A DNA stretch of 64,000 nucleotides from Methylobacterium sp. CB376 (GCF_029714205.1 NZ_CP121648.1:3552001-3616000), one strand, 5' to 3'; positions 29,086 to 38,288 are shown, numbered from the stretch's first letter. Notes: generated from the letters alone by a model not told the origin. Translations and numbers: made by a program.

Positions 29086-29544
29086 TCAGCCCCCCGCCAG
29101 CATCCCCTTCACGAGCCCGCTCGCCCTGGCGAAGTCCATCCGTCCGGCATATTTCGCCTTCAGGGCGCCGATCACCCTGCCCATGTCCTTGGGGCCGGCG
29201 GCGCCGGTCTCGGCGATGGCGGCCTCGATCGCGGCCCGGGTCTCGGCCTCGTCCATCTGCTGGGGCAGGAAGGTGGCGATGATCGCCGCCTCGGCCCGCT
29301 CGGCGGAGGCGAGTTCCGGGCGCTCGCCCTGCTCGTAGAGCGCGGCGGATTCGTTGCGCTGCTTGATCATCTTCTGCAGCACGGCGAGGATCTCCTCGTC
29401 GGCGAGCGGCCCCTTGCCGAGACCGCGGGCCTCGATGTCCTTGTCCTTGAGGGCGGCCTGGATGAGGCGGACGGTGGCGAGCTTCGCCTTGTCGCCGGCC
29501 TTCATGGCCTCCTTCATCTCGGCGGTGAGGCGCTCGCGCAGCAT
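29086..29544 (-). CDS. GatB/YqeY domain-containing protein
   Basis: A 152-residue protein consisting of a YqeY domain, the helical tail domain related to GatB of the tRNA amidotransferase. It opens MLRERLTAEMKEAMKAGDK and includes LATVRLIQAALKDKDIEAR, the conserved LPQQMDE and a final GRVIGALKAKYAGRMD. Stand-alone YqeY proteins may aid tRNA-dependent amidation, which is not proven. The ATG at 29544 matches family starts. It is divergent from carA, a common arrangement in this group. Confidence 0.9.
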   Translation of the reverse strand: MLRERLTAEMKEAMKAGDKAKLATVRLIQAALKDKDIEARGLGKGPLADEEILAVLQKMIKQRNESAALYEQGERPELASAERAEAAIIATFLPQQMDEAETRAAIEAAIAETGAAGPKDMGRVIGALKAKYAGRMDFARASGLVKGMLAGG

Positions 29545-29709
29545 GGTGGTCGGATCTCCGTTTGGAACGAGGAACTTGAGCCGCCGGCGCGGGATCCCCA
29601 CATTGACCGGGCGAGGGGGCGCCCCTTAAAGACGCCCTGCCGGACACTTCCCGCGCGCGCCACCCCCCGGGCGGTCGGCCGTCCGCGCGACATAAGCGAG
29701 ATCACGATC

Positions 29710-30927
29710 ATGCTGCAAGACGACGCCGCGGGCGCCCCCGCGTCCTCCGACGGCTGGGCCGAGCCCGTCGCCACCGCCCTGCTGGTGCTGGCGGACGGCA
29801 CCATCCTCGAAGGCTTCGGCATCGGGGCGACCGGCGAGGCGGCGGGCGAGGTCTGCTTCAACACCGCCATGACCGGCTACCAGGAGATCCTGACCGATCC
29901 CTCCTACGCGGGCCAGATCGTCACCTTCACCTTCCCGCATATCGGCAATGTCGGCACCAACGACGAGGACCTGGAGAGCCTGGAGCAGGCCCCGGCCTCG
30001 GGCGTGCGCGGCGCGGTGATCGCCGCCGCGGTGACGAACCCGTCGAACTGGCGCTCGTCCGACCACCTCGACGGCTGGCTGCGGGCCCGCGGCATCATCG
30101 GCATCACCGGCGTCGACACGCGGGCGCTCACCGCGCTGATCCGCGAGCGCGGCATGCCGAACGCCGTCATCGCCCACGACCCGCAGGGGCGCTTCGACCG
30201 CGAGGGCCTGAGGGCCAGGGCGCGGGACCTGCCCTCCATGGAGGGGCTCGACCTGGTCCCGCCGGTGACGAGCCGCGCCACCGCCGCCTGGGGCGAGACC
30301 GTGTGGGAGCGCGGCCAGGGCTACGGCCGGAAGGCGCCCGGCGAGGGCCTGCGGGTCGTGGCGATCGATTACGGGGTCAAGCGCAACATCCTGCGGCTGC
30401 TCACCCGGGCGGGCTGCGACGTCACCGTGGTGCCGGCCACCGCGACGGCCGAGGACATCCTGGCCTTGAAGCCCGACGGGGTCTTCCTGTCGAACGGCCC
30501 GGGCGACCCGGCCGCGACCGGCGCGTATGCGGTGCCGGTGATCCGCCAGCTCCTCGACCGCAAGGTGCCGACCTTCGGCATCTGCCTCGGCCACCAGCTG
30601 ATGGGCCTCGCCCTCGGCGGCAGGACCGTGAAGATGGGCCAGGGTCACCACGGCGCGAACCACCCGGTGAAGGACAAGACCACCGGCAAGGTCGAGATCG
30701 TGTCGATGAATCACGGATTCGCGGTCGATCCGCAGAGCCTGCCCGGCACGGCGGTCGAGACGCACGTCTCGCTGTTCGACGGCTCGAATTGCGGGCTCGC
30801 GCTCACCGACCGCCCGGCCTTCTCGGTGCAGTACCACCCGGAGGCCTCGCCGGGACCGCGCGACAGCCACTACCTCTTCGACCGCTTCGTCTCGCTGATC
30901 CGCCAGGCGAAGGGCGGCAACGCCTGA
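29710..30927 (+). CDS. carA: Carbamoyl-phosphate synthase small subunit
   Basis: Glutaminase subunit that feeds ammonia to CarB for arginine and pyrimidine synthesis. The 405 residues have the N-terminal CPSase domain (FNTAMTGYQEILTDPSY) and a class I amidotransferase domain with nucleophile C292 (FGICLGHQLM) and the late histidine/glutamate in QYHPEASPGP. The ATG at 29710 gives a slightly long N-terminus before the conserved ALLVLADGT. carB is not adjacent; a repeat and an epimerase follow. Confidence 0.96.
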   Translation: MLQDDAAGAPASSDGWAEPVATALLVLADGTILEGFGIGATGEAAGEVCFNTAMTGYQEILTDPSYAGQIVTFTFPHIGNVGTNDEDLESLEQAPASGVRGAVIAAAVTNPSNWRSSDHLDGWLRARGIIGITGVDTRALTALIRERGMPNAVIAHDPQGRFDREGLRARARDLPSMEGLDLVPPVTSRATAAWGETVWERGQGYGRKAPGEGLRVVAIDYGVKRNILRLLTRAGCDVTVVPATATAEDILALKPDGVFLSNGPGDPAATGAYAVPVIRQLLDRKVPTFGICLGHQLMGLALGGRTVKMGQGHHGANHPVKDKTTGKVEIVSMNHGFAVDPQSLPGTAVETHVSLFDGSNCGLALTDRPAFSVQYHPEASPGPRDSHYLFDRFVSLIRQAKGGNA

Positions 30928-30946
30928 CCGGCGGGCCGCGGCGCCG

Positions 30947-31065
30947 CCATGCCGACGGTCATTTCCGATGGCCGTTGGTTCCGTTCTCGACGTGCCGCCA
31001 CGCTATTCGCTCGTGTCGACCCTTCGAGAGGCTCGAAGGCCCGCGGCGTCAGCGTCCGGGCCGTT
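30947..31065. repeat. Dispersed intergenic repeat, family D, copy 3
   Basis: Contains GGTTCCGTTCTCG and the CGAGAGG-TCGA-GGCCCG block in the same order as copies 1 and 2. The minus-strand epimerase gene ends inside it: its stop codon (31003-31005) and last residues lie in the repeat. Confidence 0.65.
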
Positions 31066-32055
31066 CGCATGATACGCCCGGTACCAGTCCACGAAGGCGG
31101 CGACGCCCTCGCGCAGGGGCGTCGCGGGCGCGTAGCCGATGAGGTCGCGCAGCAGGCCGGTCTCGGCCTGGGTGAGCGGCACGTCGCCGGGCGGCAGGTC
31201 GCGCAGCAGGCGCGTCGCCCGCCGCCCCAGCGCCGCCTCCAGGCCGTCCAGCAGGTCCGAGACGGTGGCGGGGTTGCCGCCCCCGATATTCACCACCCGG
31301 AAGGGCGCGACGGGGCTGAGCGAGTCGGATTCCGAGACCGGCGCGCCTCCCGGCGGCCGGTCGATCAGCCGCACGATGCTCTCGATCAGGTCGTCGATGT
31401 AGGTGAAGTCGCGCGCGGCCCGGCCGTGGTCGAACACCTCGACCGGCTCGCCCGCCAGGATCCGCTTCGTGAAGACGAACACGGCCATGTCCGGACGGCC
31501 CCACGGCCCGTAGACCGTGAAGAACCGGAAGGCGGTGGTCGGGATCCGCCACAGATGCGCGTAGGCATGCGCCATGGATTCTCCCGCCACCTTGGAGGCG
31601 GCGTAGAGGCTGACCGGCCGCGCCACCGGGTCGGTCTCGCGGAAGGGGACGCGGTCGTTGCCGCCGTAGACCGAGGAGGTCGAGGCGAGGAGCGCGTGGC
31701 GCACCGGATGCGCCCGCAGGCCCTCCAGCACCTCGAAGGTGCCCACCACGTTGGCGGCGACGTAGCTCGCCGGGTTCTCGAGGCTGTAGCGCACGCCCGC
31801 CTGGGCGGCGAGGTGGACGAGGATGTCGGGCCTCGCCTGGTCCATCACGCGGGCGAAGAAGCCGGGCTCCTCCAGGAGGCCGACGTGGTTGGCAAAGCCC
31901 GGCCCTTCGAGGGCGCGCAGCCGCGCCCGCTTCAGGCCGACGTCGTAATAGTCGGTGAGGCCGTCGATCCCGGTGACGCGGTGTCCGTCGGCGAGGAGGC
32001 GCCGGGCGAGGTGGAATCCGATGAAGCCGGCCGCCCCGGTCACGACACAATGCAT
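31003..32055 (-). CDS. NAD-dependent sugar-nucleotide epimerase (UDP-glucuronate 4-epimerase-like)
   Basis: Extended short-chain dehydrogenase of 350 residues. It has the NAD motif GAAGFIGFHLA (about 7-17), GIDGLTDYYDVGLKRARL, the HLAAQAGVRYSLENP signature of UDP-glucuronate 4-epimerases, catalytic S/T in STSSVYGG and the YxxxK pair in YAASK. The likely reaction is UDP-glucuronate to UDP-galacturonate for surface polysaccharide. The ATG at 32055 (MHCVVTGAAGF) is typical. The C-terminal residues, ending RVDTSE, are encoded by repeat D copy 3, so the 3' end has probably been reshaped. Confidence 0.9.
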   Translation of the reverse strand: MHCVVTGAAGFIGFHLARRLLADGHRVTGIDGLTDYYDVGLKRARLRALEGPGFANHVGLLEEPGFFARVMDQARPDILVHLAAQAGVRYSLENPASYVAANVVGTFEVLEGLRAHPVRHALLASTSSVYGGNDRVPFRETDPVARPVSLYAASKVAGESMAHAYAHLWRIPTTAFRFFTVYGPWGRPDMAVFVFTKRILAGEPVEVFDHGRAARDFTYIDDLIESIVRLIDRPPGGAPVSESDSLSPVAPFRVVNIGGGNPATVSDLLDGLEAALGRRATRLLRDLPPGDVPLTQAETGLLRDLIGYAPATPLREGVAAFVDWYRAYHANGPDADAAGLRASRRVDTSE

Positions 32056-32232
32056 CTCGACTGATCTCCGTGCGGCCCGGCGCACCTTGCGCGCGGCGCC
32101 GCATTCGTCAACGCTCCGGGCCCCGATCCCGCACCCGGCTCGCCCGCCCGCCATCCTCCCGCTCTTCAGCCCCGCGCAAGCCTGCGGTCCTATCCCACGA
32201 CCATCGGCGACTGTCCCGGGGGAGCGAGGATC

Positions 32233-33105
32233 GTGGGTGTACTGATCGGCTTGGTCATCGCGCTCGGGGCGATGATCGGCGGGTTCCTCGCCGAGGGCGG
32301 GCACCTCGCGGTGATCTGGCAGCCCTGGGAATTCGTCATCATCGGCGGAATGGCGATCGGCACCTTCGTGATCGCCAACCCGATGAAGACGGTGGTCGAT
32401 TCGGGCAAGGGCCTGCTCGAGGCGGTCACCGACCGGGTGCCCAAGCGCAAGGATTACCTCTCGCTCCTCGGCCTGCTCCACGCCCTCATGCGCGAGCTCA
32501 AGGCCAAGCCGCGCAACGAGGTCGAGCCGCACCTCGACGACCCGGCGAACTCGTCGATCTTCAAGAACTATCCCGACATCCTGAAGAACCTCGAACTGAC
32601 GATGTTCATCTGCGACTACGCCCGGCTGATCCTGATCGGCAACGCGCGGCCGCACGAGATCGAGGCGCTGATGGACGAGGAGATCGGCACCCACAAGCGG
32701 GACGCGCTCAAGCCCTACGCCTCGATCAGCACGGTCGCGGAGGCGCTCCCGGCCCTCGGCATCGTGGCGGCGGTGCTCGGCATCGTGAACGCCATGGGCG
32801 CCCTGGACCAGCCGCCGCACGTGCTGGGCCACCTGATCGGCGCCGCGCTGATCGGCACGCTCGGCGGCATCACGCTCTCCTACGGCATCCTCGCGCCCCT
32901 CGCCAGCAAGGTGAAGATGGTGCGCGACAAGCAGACGAGGGTCTACGTCATCGTGAAGCAGAGCCTCATCGCCTACATGAACGGCGCCCTGCCGCAGATC
33001 GCGGTCGAGCACGGCCGCAAGGGCATCTCGCTCGCGGACCGCCCGACCATCGACGAGGTCGAGACCGCCACCGTGGGCGGCGGCCAGCAGCGCGAGGCGG
33101 CCTGA
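32233..33105 (+). CDS. motA: Flagellar motor stator protein MotA
   Basis: Inner-membrane stator subunit forming the proton channel with MotB. The 290-residue protein has four hydrophobic segments, a large cytoplasmic loop with the charged stretch CDYARLILIGNARPHEIEALMDEEI that contacts FliG, and conserved prolines in ALPALGIVAAVLGIV. Translation starts with GTG at 32233. It heads a plus-strand operon; fliM follows after two bases. Confidence 0.95.
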   Translation: MGVLIGLVIALGAMIGGFLAEGGHLAVIWQPWEFVIIGGMAIGTFVIANPMKTVVDSGKGLLEAVTDRVPKRKDYLSLLGLLHALMRELKAKPRNEVEPHLDDPANSSIFKNYPDILKNLELTMFICDYARLILIGNARPHEIEALMDEEIGTHKRDALKPYASISTVAEALPALGIVAAVLGIVNAMGALDQPPHVLGHLIGAALIGTLGGITLSYGILAPLASKVKMVRDKQTRVYVIVKQSLIAYMNGALPQIAVEHGRKGISLADRPTIDEVETATVGGGQQREAA

Positions 33106-33107
33106 CC

Positions 33108-34019
33108 ATGATGGACGTCCGCGACCGCCTGCTCGACGCCTCCGGCCTGTCCCCGGACAGGCTGCCGATGCTCAACGTCATCTTCGACCGGCTGGCCACC
33201 GCCTGCGCCGACAACCTCAAGCACCTCGCCGTCTCGCCGATCTTCTACTCGCTGATGAGCGTCGAGAGCGGCCTGTTCGGCGACCTGCTCGAGCCCTACG
33301 AGGCCAACGCGGTGGTCGGCATCTTCTACTCGCCGCAATGGGACGGGCACCTCCTGGTCGGGCTCGACCGCGACTTCGTCTTCACCATGGTGGAGGTGCT
33401 GCTCGGGGCCGACGGCTCGGAGCCGCCCGTCGAGGAGGCGCGCAACTTCTCCAGCATCGAGTTGCGCATCGCCCAGATGACCTTCGAGCAGATCGGCAAG
33501 GCGCTCGAAGCCGCCTTCGCGCTGGTCTCGGTGGCGACGCTGAAGCTGGAGCGGACCGAGACGCGCATGGACTTCGCCATCATCGGCCGGCGCTCGAACA
33601 AGGCGGTGGCGGCGAAATTCCTGCTTCAGGCACTCAACCGGGGCGGCGAAATGTTCCTCATCATCCCGCAGGCGGTGCTCAACCCGATGCGCCAGAGCCT
33701 GTCCAAGGTCCTCACCGGCGAATCGACCAGCCGGGACCCACGCTGGGAGAAGCAGATCTCGACCGAGGTCCGCAAGACGGAGGTCACGCTGCGGGCGGTG
33801 CTGGAGGAGCGCACCCTGACGCTCGGCGAGATCGCCGACCTGAAGGTCGGCCAGGTCCTCACCTTGGACGCGACGCCGCGCAGCCGGGTGAAACTCCAAG
33901 GCAACGATCAGGCGCTCTTCTGGTGCCAGGTCGGCCAGGCGAACGGCGCCTACGTGCTGCGCGTCGAAGACCAGATCGATCAGGATAAGGAATTCATGGA
34001 TGGCGTCCTCGCTCGTTGA
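33108..34019 (+). CDS. fliM: Flagellar motor switch protein FliM
   Basis: C-ring switch component of 303 residues with a CheC-like middle domain (ESGLFGDLLEPYEANAVVG to EEARNFSSIELRIAQMTFEQ) and a SpoA C-terminal domain (TLGEIADLKVGQVLTLD, then LWCQV-like end). The short EIDALL-type N-terminal motif that binds phosphorylated CheY in enterics is not evident; the protein begins MMDVRDRLLDASGL. The ATG at 33108 follows motA directly. The last 20 bases overlap the next gene. Confidence 0.92.
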   Translation: MMDVRDRLLDASGLSPDRLPMLNVIFDRLATACADNLKHLAVSPIFYSLMSVESGLFGDLLEPYEANAVVGIFYSPQWDGHLLVGLDRDFVFTMVEVLLGADGSEPPVEEARNFSSIELRIAQMTFEQIGKALEAAFALVSVATLKLERTETRMDFAIIGRRSNKAVAAKFLLQALNRGGEMFLIIPQAVLNPMRQSLSKVLTGESTSRDPRWEKQISTEVRKTEVTLRAVLEERTLTLGEIADLKVGQVLTLDATPRSRVKLQGNDQALFWCQVGQANGAYVLRVEDQIDQDKEFMDGVLAR

Positions 34020-34380
34020 CGGCGTCCTGCTCGGCGCCCTCGTGCTCACCTGCCTGTGCGTCGTGCCGATGTACCTCAAGCTCAAGCGCCTCGACCGCGT
34101 CCAGGCCGAGTACGGGCGCGCCTTCGCGCAGACGAGCCAGGCCCTCACCCAGGCGGGCGAGGCTTTGCGCGGCTTCACCGGCGAGGGCCGGGAGATTCTG
34201 GAGGCGCTCTCGGCCAAGATCGACGAGGCCCGCCGCACCCTCGCCGACCTCGATGCCCGGCAGCGCCCCCCTCCCCTCAAGACCTTCGCCAAGACCGCCG
34301 CCAAGACCGCCGCCCGGCGCCCTGACGGACGCCGCGCCGCCCCCGACCCCACGCCCCCGCCGCGAGACCCGTTCCGATGA
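34000..34380 (+). CDS. Flagellar-cluster protein, DUF6468-like
   Basis: A 126-residue protein with one N-terminal membrane segment (GVLLGALVLTCLCVVPMYLKL), a predicted coiled coil (about 35-85, LDRVQAEYGRAFAQTSQALTQ and on) and a basic, proline-rich tail. This layout and position between fliM and fliN match the DUF6468 protein of Rhizobiales flagellar operons, function unknown. It overlaps fliM by 20 bases and fliN by 4 (ATGA), so translation is coupled. Confidence 0.78.
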   Translation: MASSLVDGVLLGALVLTCLCVVPMYLKLKRLDRVQAEYGRAFAQTSQALTQAGEALRGFTGEGREILEALSAKIDEARRTLADLDARQRPPPLKTFAKTAAKTAARRPDGRRAAPDPTPPPRDPFR

Positions 34381-34754
34381 GCAAGAACCCGTTCGACGAC
34401 GCCCCCGACCTGTCGGCGAGCCACGCCGAGGCCCTGTTCGGCACGGCCGCCACCATGGCGCCGCCCCGGGCGGAGGAGACGGTCGGCGCCGGCCGCAACC
34501 TCGACTCGGTGCTGCGCATCCCGGTCCTGATCCAGGTCGTCCTCGGCTCGGCCACGATGCCGGTCGCCAACCTGATGAAGCTCGGCCGCGGGGCCATCGT
34601 CCCCCTCGACCACCGGGTCGGCGAGCCCGTCGACATCATGGTCAACGGCCGGGTGATCGCCCGCGGCGAGGTCGTGGTGGTCGAGGAGGACAATTCCCGC
34701 TTCGGCGTCTCGCTGACCGAGATCGTCGGGCCCAGCAGCAACGAAGCCGCGTAA
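34377..34754 (+). CDS. fliN: Flagellar motor switch protein FliN
   Basis: C-ring component of 125 residues. The C-terminal SpoA domain (about 40-118) holds LDSVLRIPVLIQVVLGSATMP, NLMKLGRGAIVPLD, GEPVDIMVNGRVIARGEVVVV and DNSRFGVSLTEIV, all typical of FliN. The N-terminal 40 residues are variable. It starts at the ATGA overlap with the DUF6468 gene and precedes fliG by 15 bases. Confidence 0.94.
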   Translation: MSKNPFDDAPDLSASHAEALFGTAATMAPPRAEETVGAGRNLDSVLRIPVLIQVVLGSATMPVANLMKLGRGAIVPLDHRVGEPVDIMVNGRVIARGEVVVVEEDNSRFGVSLTEIVGPSSNEAA

Positions 34755-34769
34755 GGCGGAGAGGGCGGG

Positions 34770-35807
34770 ATGACGGCGGCACCCCTGGCGGTTCGAGGCG
34801 GCGCGCCGCGCCGCCTGCGTGCGGTGGACGAGGTCGCGACGCTGCTGCTCGCCATGGGCAAGCCGGCGGCCGGCCGCCTCCTCAAGTACTTCGACGAGGA
34901 CGAGATCAAGCTCATCACCCGGGCGGCGGTGAAGCTCGGCCCCGTCAGCGCCGACACCCTGGAAGGCCTCGTCGACGCGTTCGTGTCCGAATTCTCGCAG
35001 GGCGCGAACCTGCTCGGCACCGTGCAGGAGGTGGAGAAGCTCCTCAGCGGCCTGCTTCCCCCCGAGCAGATCGCCGACATCCTCGCCGAGGTGCGCGGCA
35101 ACAACTCGAAGCGCTCGGTCTGGGAGCGGCTGTCGGGCGTGTCCGAGACCGTGCTGGCGAGCTACCTCGTCAAGGAGCACCCGCAGACGGCGGCCCTGAT
35201 CCTGTCCAAGATCAAGCCGGCGGCCGCCGCCAAGGTGATGACCCACCTGCCCCAGCCGCTGCGCAACGGATTGATGCGGCGGATGCTCGCCTTCAAGCCG
35301 ATCGTCGACGACACGCTGCGCTCGATCGAGAAGATCATCAACGACGACCTGATGGTGAACTTCGCGCGCAACGCCGGCGCCGACACCCACGCCAAGATCG
35401 CCGACATCATCAACAAGATGGAGCGCGAGCACATGGACGACGTGCTGTCGAGCCTGTCGGAGTCGCGGCCGAAATCCGCCGAGATCCTCAAGGGCCTGCT
35501 GTTCACCTTCGAGGACATCGTCAAGCTGGCGCCGCGGTCGCGGACCGCCCTGTTCGACGCGGTGCCGAACGACCGCCTCGTCCTCTCCCTCAAGGGCACG
35601 CCGGCCGATTTCCGCGACACGGTGCTCTCCTCGCTCTCGGCCCGCGTGCGCCGCATGATCGAGCACGAACTCAACGGCGGCGAGCCAGCGGCCCAGCGCG
35701 ACGTCCTCGACGCCCGCCGCGCCATCACGGACCTCGCCCTCGACATGGCCGGGCGCGGCGAGATCGAGATCAACGGCGAGGGCGAGGATGACACCTTCAT
35801 CCGCTGA
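34770..35807 (+). CDS. fliG: Flagellar motor switch protein FliG
   Basis: Torque-generating C-ring protein that binds FliF through its N-domain, FliM through its middle and MotA through its C-domain. The 345 residues include VATLLLAMGKPAAGRLLKYFD, the middle EHPQTAALILSKIKPAAAAKV motif and a C-terminal charged helix around VPNDRLVLSLKGTPADFRD. The length is normal. It is part of motA-fliM-DUF6468-fliN-fliG-flhB. Confidence 0.95.
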   Translation: MTAAPLAVRGGAPRRLRAVDEVATLLLAMGKPAAGRLLKYFDEDEIKLITRAAVKLGPVSADTLEGLVDAFVSEFSQGANLLGTVQEVEKLLSGLLPPEQIADILAEVRGNNSKRSVWERLSGVSETVLASYLVKEHPQTAALILSKIKPAAAAKVMTHLPQPLRNGLMRRMLAFKPIVDDTLRSIEKIINDDLMVNFARNAGADTHAKIADIINKMEREHMDDVLSSLSESRPKSAEILKGLLFTFEDIVKLAPRSRTALFDAVPNDRLVLSLKGTPADFRDTVLSSLSARVRRMIEHELNGGEPAAQRDVLDARRAITDLALDMAGRGEIEINGEGEDDTFIR

Positions 35808-35865
35808 CGGCCGCACCGTTCGCCCGCCCCCTCCCCCGACCCGCGGCGCGGGAGCGTGACGCCGC

Positions 35866-36930
35866 ATGGCCGACGAGACCGATCAGGAGAGCAAGACCGA
35901 GAGCCCGACCGAGCGCCGCGTCCGCGAGGCGATCGAGAAGGGCGACGTTCCGGTCTCTCGGGAGGCGTCGGTGCTCGCCTCGGTGATCGGCCTGCTGATC
36001 GCCCTGACCCTGTTCGTGCGCGGGCAGGCGGCCACGCTCGCCCGCGAGTTCGTGCCCCTGATCGATCAGCCCCGGGGCTTCACCCTGGAGAATGCGCGCG
36101 ACGCCACGCTGCTGCTGCAGAGCGTCGCCATCGCCGCCGGCCGCTTCCTGCTGCCGGTCCTGGCCATCCTGGCGGTCTGCGGGCTCGCCGCCTCCATGCT
36201 GCAGAACCTGCCCCGCTTCGTCGGCGACCGCATCCAGCCGAAATGGTCGCGGGTCTCGCCCGCCTCCGGCTGGAGCCGCATCTTCGGCCGCTCGGGCCAG
36301 GTCGAGTTCCTGAAATCGCTCTTTAAGTTCCTCACGATCACTGTGGTCTCCCTGCTGCTGCTGCGCTCCGAGCGGCACAAAGTGCTGAACGCCATGACCG
36401 TCGATCCGAGCCAGGTACCGGAACTGATCCTGTCGATGGCGATCCGCCTCGTCTCGGCGGTCAGCATCGCCACGATCGTCCTCGTCGCCGCCGACCTGAT
36501 CTGGGCCCGGCTGCGCTGGCAGCGCTCGCTGCGGATGTCCCGCCAGGAGACCAAGGACGAGCACAAGCAGATCGAGGGCGATCCGCTGGTCAAGGCCCGC
36601 CTGCGCTCGCTGGCGCAGGACCGCACCCGCAAGCGGATGCTGGCGGCGGTGCCGCGCGCGACCGTGGTGATCGCCAACCCGACCCACTTCGCGGTGGCCC
36701 TGCGCTACGAGCGCGACGAGAACCCCGCCCCGCTGGTCGTTGCCAAGGGGCAGGACCTGATCGCCCTCAAGATCCGCGAGATCGCCGAGGCCAACGGCAT
36801 CCCGGTGATCGAAGACAAGCCTCTGGCAAGATCGCTCTATGATAGTGTGCAAGTGGATCAGTTGATCCCGGCTGAGTTTTACCGCGCTGTGGCTCAGATC
36901 CTGTTCTATGTGTTCGCGAGGTCGCGATGA
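35866..36930 (+). CDS. flhB: Flagellar export gate protein FlhB
   Basis: Membrane component of the flagellar type III export gate that controls the switch from hook to filament export. The 354 residues begin with the charged KTESPTERRVREAIEKGD stretch, have four membrane segments (about 30-50, 85-105, 145-165, 185-210) and a cytoplasmic autocleavage motif NPTH at 271-274. The start at 35866 is 58 bases after fliG. Its TGA overlaps the next start (ATGA). Confidence 0.95.
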   Translation: MADETDQESKTESPTERRVREAIEKGDVPVSREASVLASVIGLLIALTLFVRGQAATLAREFVPLIDQPRGFTLENARDATLLLQSVAIAAGRFLLPVLAILAVCGLAASMLQNLPRFVGDRIQPKWSRVSPASGWSRIFGRSGQVEFLKSLFKFLTITVVSLLLLRSERHKVLNAMTVDPSQVPELILSMAIRLVSAVSIATIVLVAADLIWARLRWQRSLRMSRQETKDEHKQIEGDPLVKARLRSLAQDRTRKRMLAAVPRATVVIANPTHFAVALRYERDENPAPLVVAKGQDLIALKIREIAEANGIPVIEDKPLARSLYDSVQVDQLIPAEFYRAVAQILFYVFARSR

Positions 36931-37373
36931 TGGCCCAAGCCTCTGACATGCCTGCCGGGATGCCGGCCGCGGCCAGCCTGCTCCAGGCGGCGGAGTGCAT
37001 CTTCGCGCACGAGATCCGCGACTTCATCGCCGAGTTCTGCCTGCTCGACGGCGGCGTGCTGATCGGCTGGGTGCGCGACGACCGCCACGGCAACATCGCC
37101 GACCTCGTCGCCTCCTCGGCCGAGCCGTTCTTCAAGGAATCCACCCTCACCTACGCCGACGCGGCCGACGTGAGCTTCTCCTGGGGCCGCTCGCCCACCG
37201 TCGTCCTCGACATGGAGTTCGGCAGCGAGGCGATGACGGTCTTCTTCAAGCTCGTCCTCGACGGCACCTACGTGGGCGTGGCGATCGACCGGATCCTGGC
37301 CGGCCCGGGCCTCGGCCTCGACCTGGAGCGCTTCGCCGAGGTGCTGACCCGGGCGCGGCTCGCGCCCGCCTGA
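36927..37373 (+). CDS. Hypothetical protein coupled to flhB
   Basis: A 148-residue soluble protein I cannot name. It has no signal or membrane segment and looks like a compact alpha/beta domain (CIFAHEIRDFIAEFCLLDGG, then GVLIGWVRDDRHGNIADLV, LEFGSEAMTVFFKLVLD-like strands and a final helix). Its ATG overlaps the flhB stop by four bases, so it is co-translated with flagellar genes. A role in flagellar assembly or regulation is inferred only from position. Seven codons into it lies another in-frame ATG. Confidence 0.7.
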   Translation: MMAQASDMPAGMPAAASLLQAAECIFAHEIRDFIAEFCLLDGGVLIGWVRDDRHGNIADLVASSAEPFFKESTLTYADAADVSFSWGRSPTVVLDMEFGSEAMTVFFKLVLDGTYVGVAIDRILAGPGLGLDLERFAEVLTRARLAPA

Positions 37374-37613
37374 GCCCAGGGGCGATGCCCCTGTGGCAGC
37401 TTTGCCCCGTTGTTGCATCGCTGCCATTGACCGAATCACCCACCCCGGACATGATCGTTCAAGAAGGGTTTGCAGCCTCCTTCGACCGACCATTTCCCCG
37501 CCGGAGAAGTTCTCGCCGTGGCCGCCCCAAGGGGGCCGGGCCCGCGTGCCGAGCTGCCGCCGGGACATGGACGGAGGATGACTGCCGAAAACGATGCACC
37601 GGGTCCCCGATCC

Positions 37614-38288
37614 ATGTACATTTTCGTCGATGACCGGCCGACGGTGACGAGCGGCTACGCGGCGAGTTTCGAGCGGGAGGGCGTTTCGTCCCTCGGGCTG
37701 ATGGGCGAGGAGTTCAAGAACTGGTTCAGCGCCGCCTCGGCCTGCGACCTCGACGCCATCCAGGGCTTCCTGCTCGGGGATTTCGCCGACCGCATGGCCT
37801 GCGCGAGCCTGATCCGGCGGCAGTCCCGCGCGCCGATCATCGCGCTGAGCGACGTGAGGACCCTCGAGACGACCCTGCAGCTCTTCACCGCGGGCATCGA
37901 CGACGTGCTCGGCAAGCCGGTGCACGTCCGGGAGATCCTGGCCCGCTCCGAGGCGATCTGGCGCCGGGTCAACGGCGAGACGCAGCCGGCCGGCGAGCAG
38001 GGCGAGCGCCTGAAGGTGCATTTCGACGGGCGCGACCCTGAGGTCGACGGCGAGACCCTGCCCCTGCCCCGGCGCGAGCGCAGCATCCTCGAGTACCTCG
38101 TCCGCAACCGCGGCCGCCGCCTGACGAAGGCGCAGATCTTCAACGCGATCTACGGCGTCTACAGCAACGAGGTCGAGGAGAGCGTGGTCGAGGGCCACGT
38201 CAGCAAGCTGCGCAAGAAGCTCCGGGAGCGGCTCGGCTACGACCCGATCGAGGCCAAGCGCTACATCGGCTACACGTTCGTCGGCTGA
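37614..38288 (+). CDS. ftcR: Flagellar transcriptional regulator FtcR/Rem-type
   Basis: OmpR-like regulator of 224 residues, matching FtcR (Brucella) and Rem (Sinorhizobium), the master activators of flagellar genes. An atypical receiver domain (IFVDDRP, SAPIIALSD-like strand, VLGKP with the conserved lysine) is followed by a winged helix (LPLPRRERSILEYLVRNRGRRLTKAQIFNAIYG to RYIGYTFVG). The phospho-acceptor aspartate is not obvious. The start MYIFVDDRP at 37614 is chosen by family; an ATG at 37578 is alternative but its GGAGG abuts the codon. It stands 240 bases after the operon and may have its own promoter. Confidence 0.85.
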   Translation: MYIFVDDRPTVTSGYAASFEREGVSSLGLMGEEFKNWFSAASACDLDAIQGFLLGDFADRMACASLIRRQSRAPIIALSDVRTLETTLQLFTAGIDDVLGKPVHVREILARSEAIWRRVNGETQPAGEQGERLKVHFDGRDPEVDGETLPLPRRERSILEYLVRNRGRRLTKAQIFNAIYGVYSNEVEESVVEGHVSKLRKKLRERLGYDPIEAKRYIGYTFVG

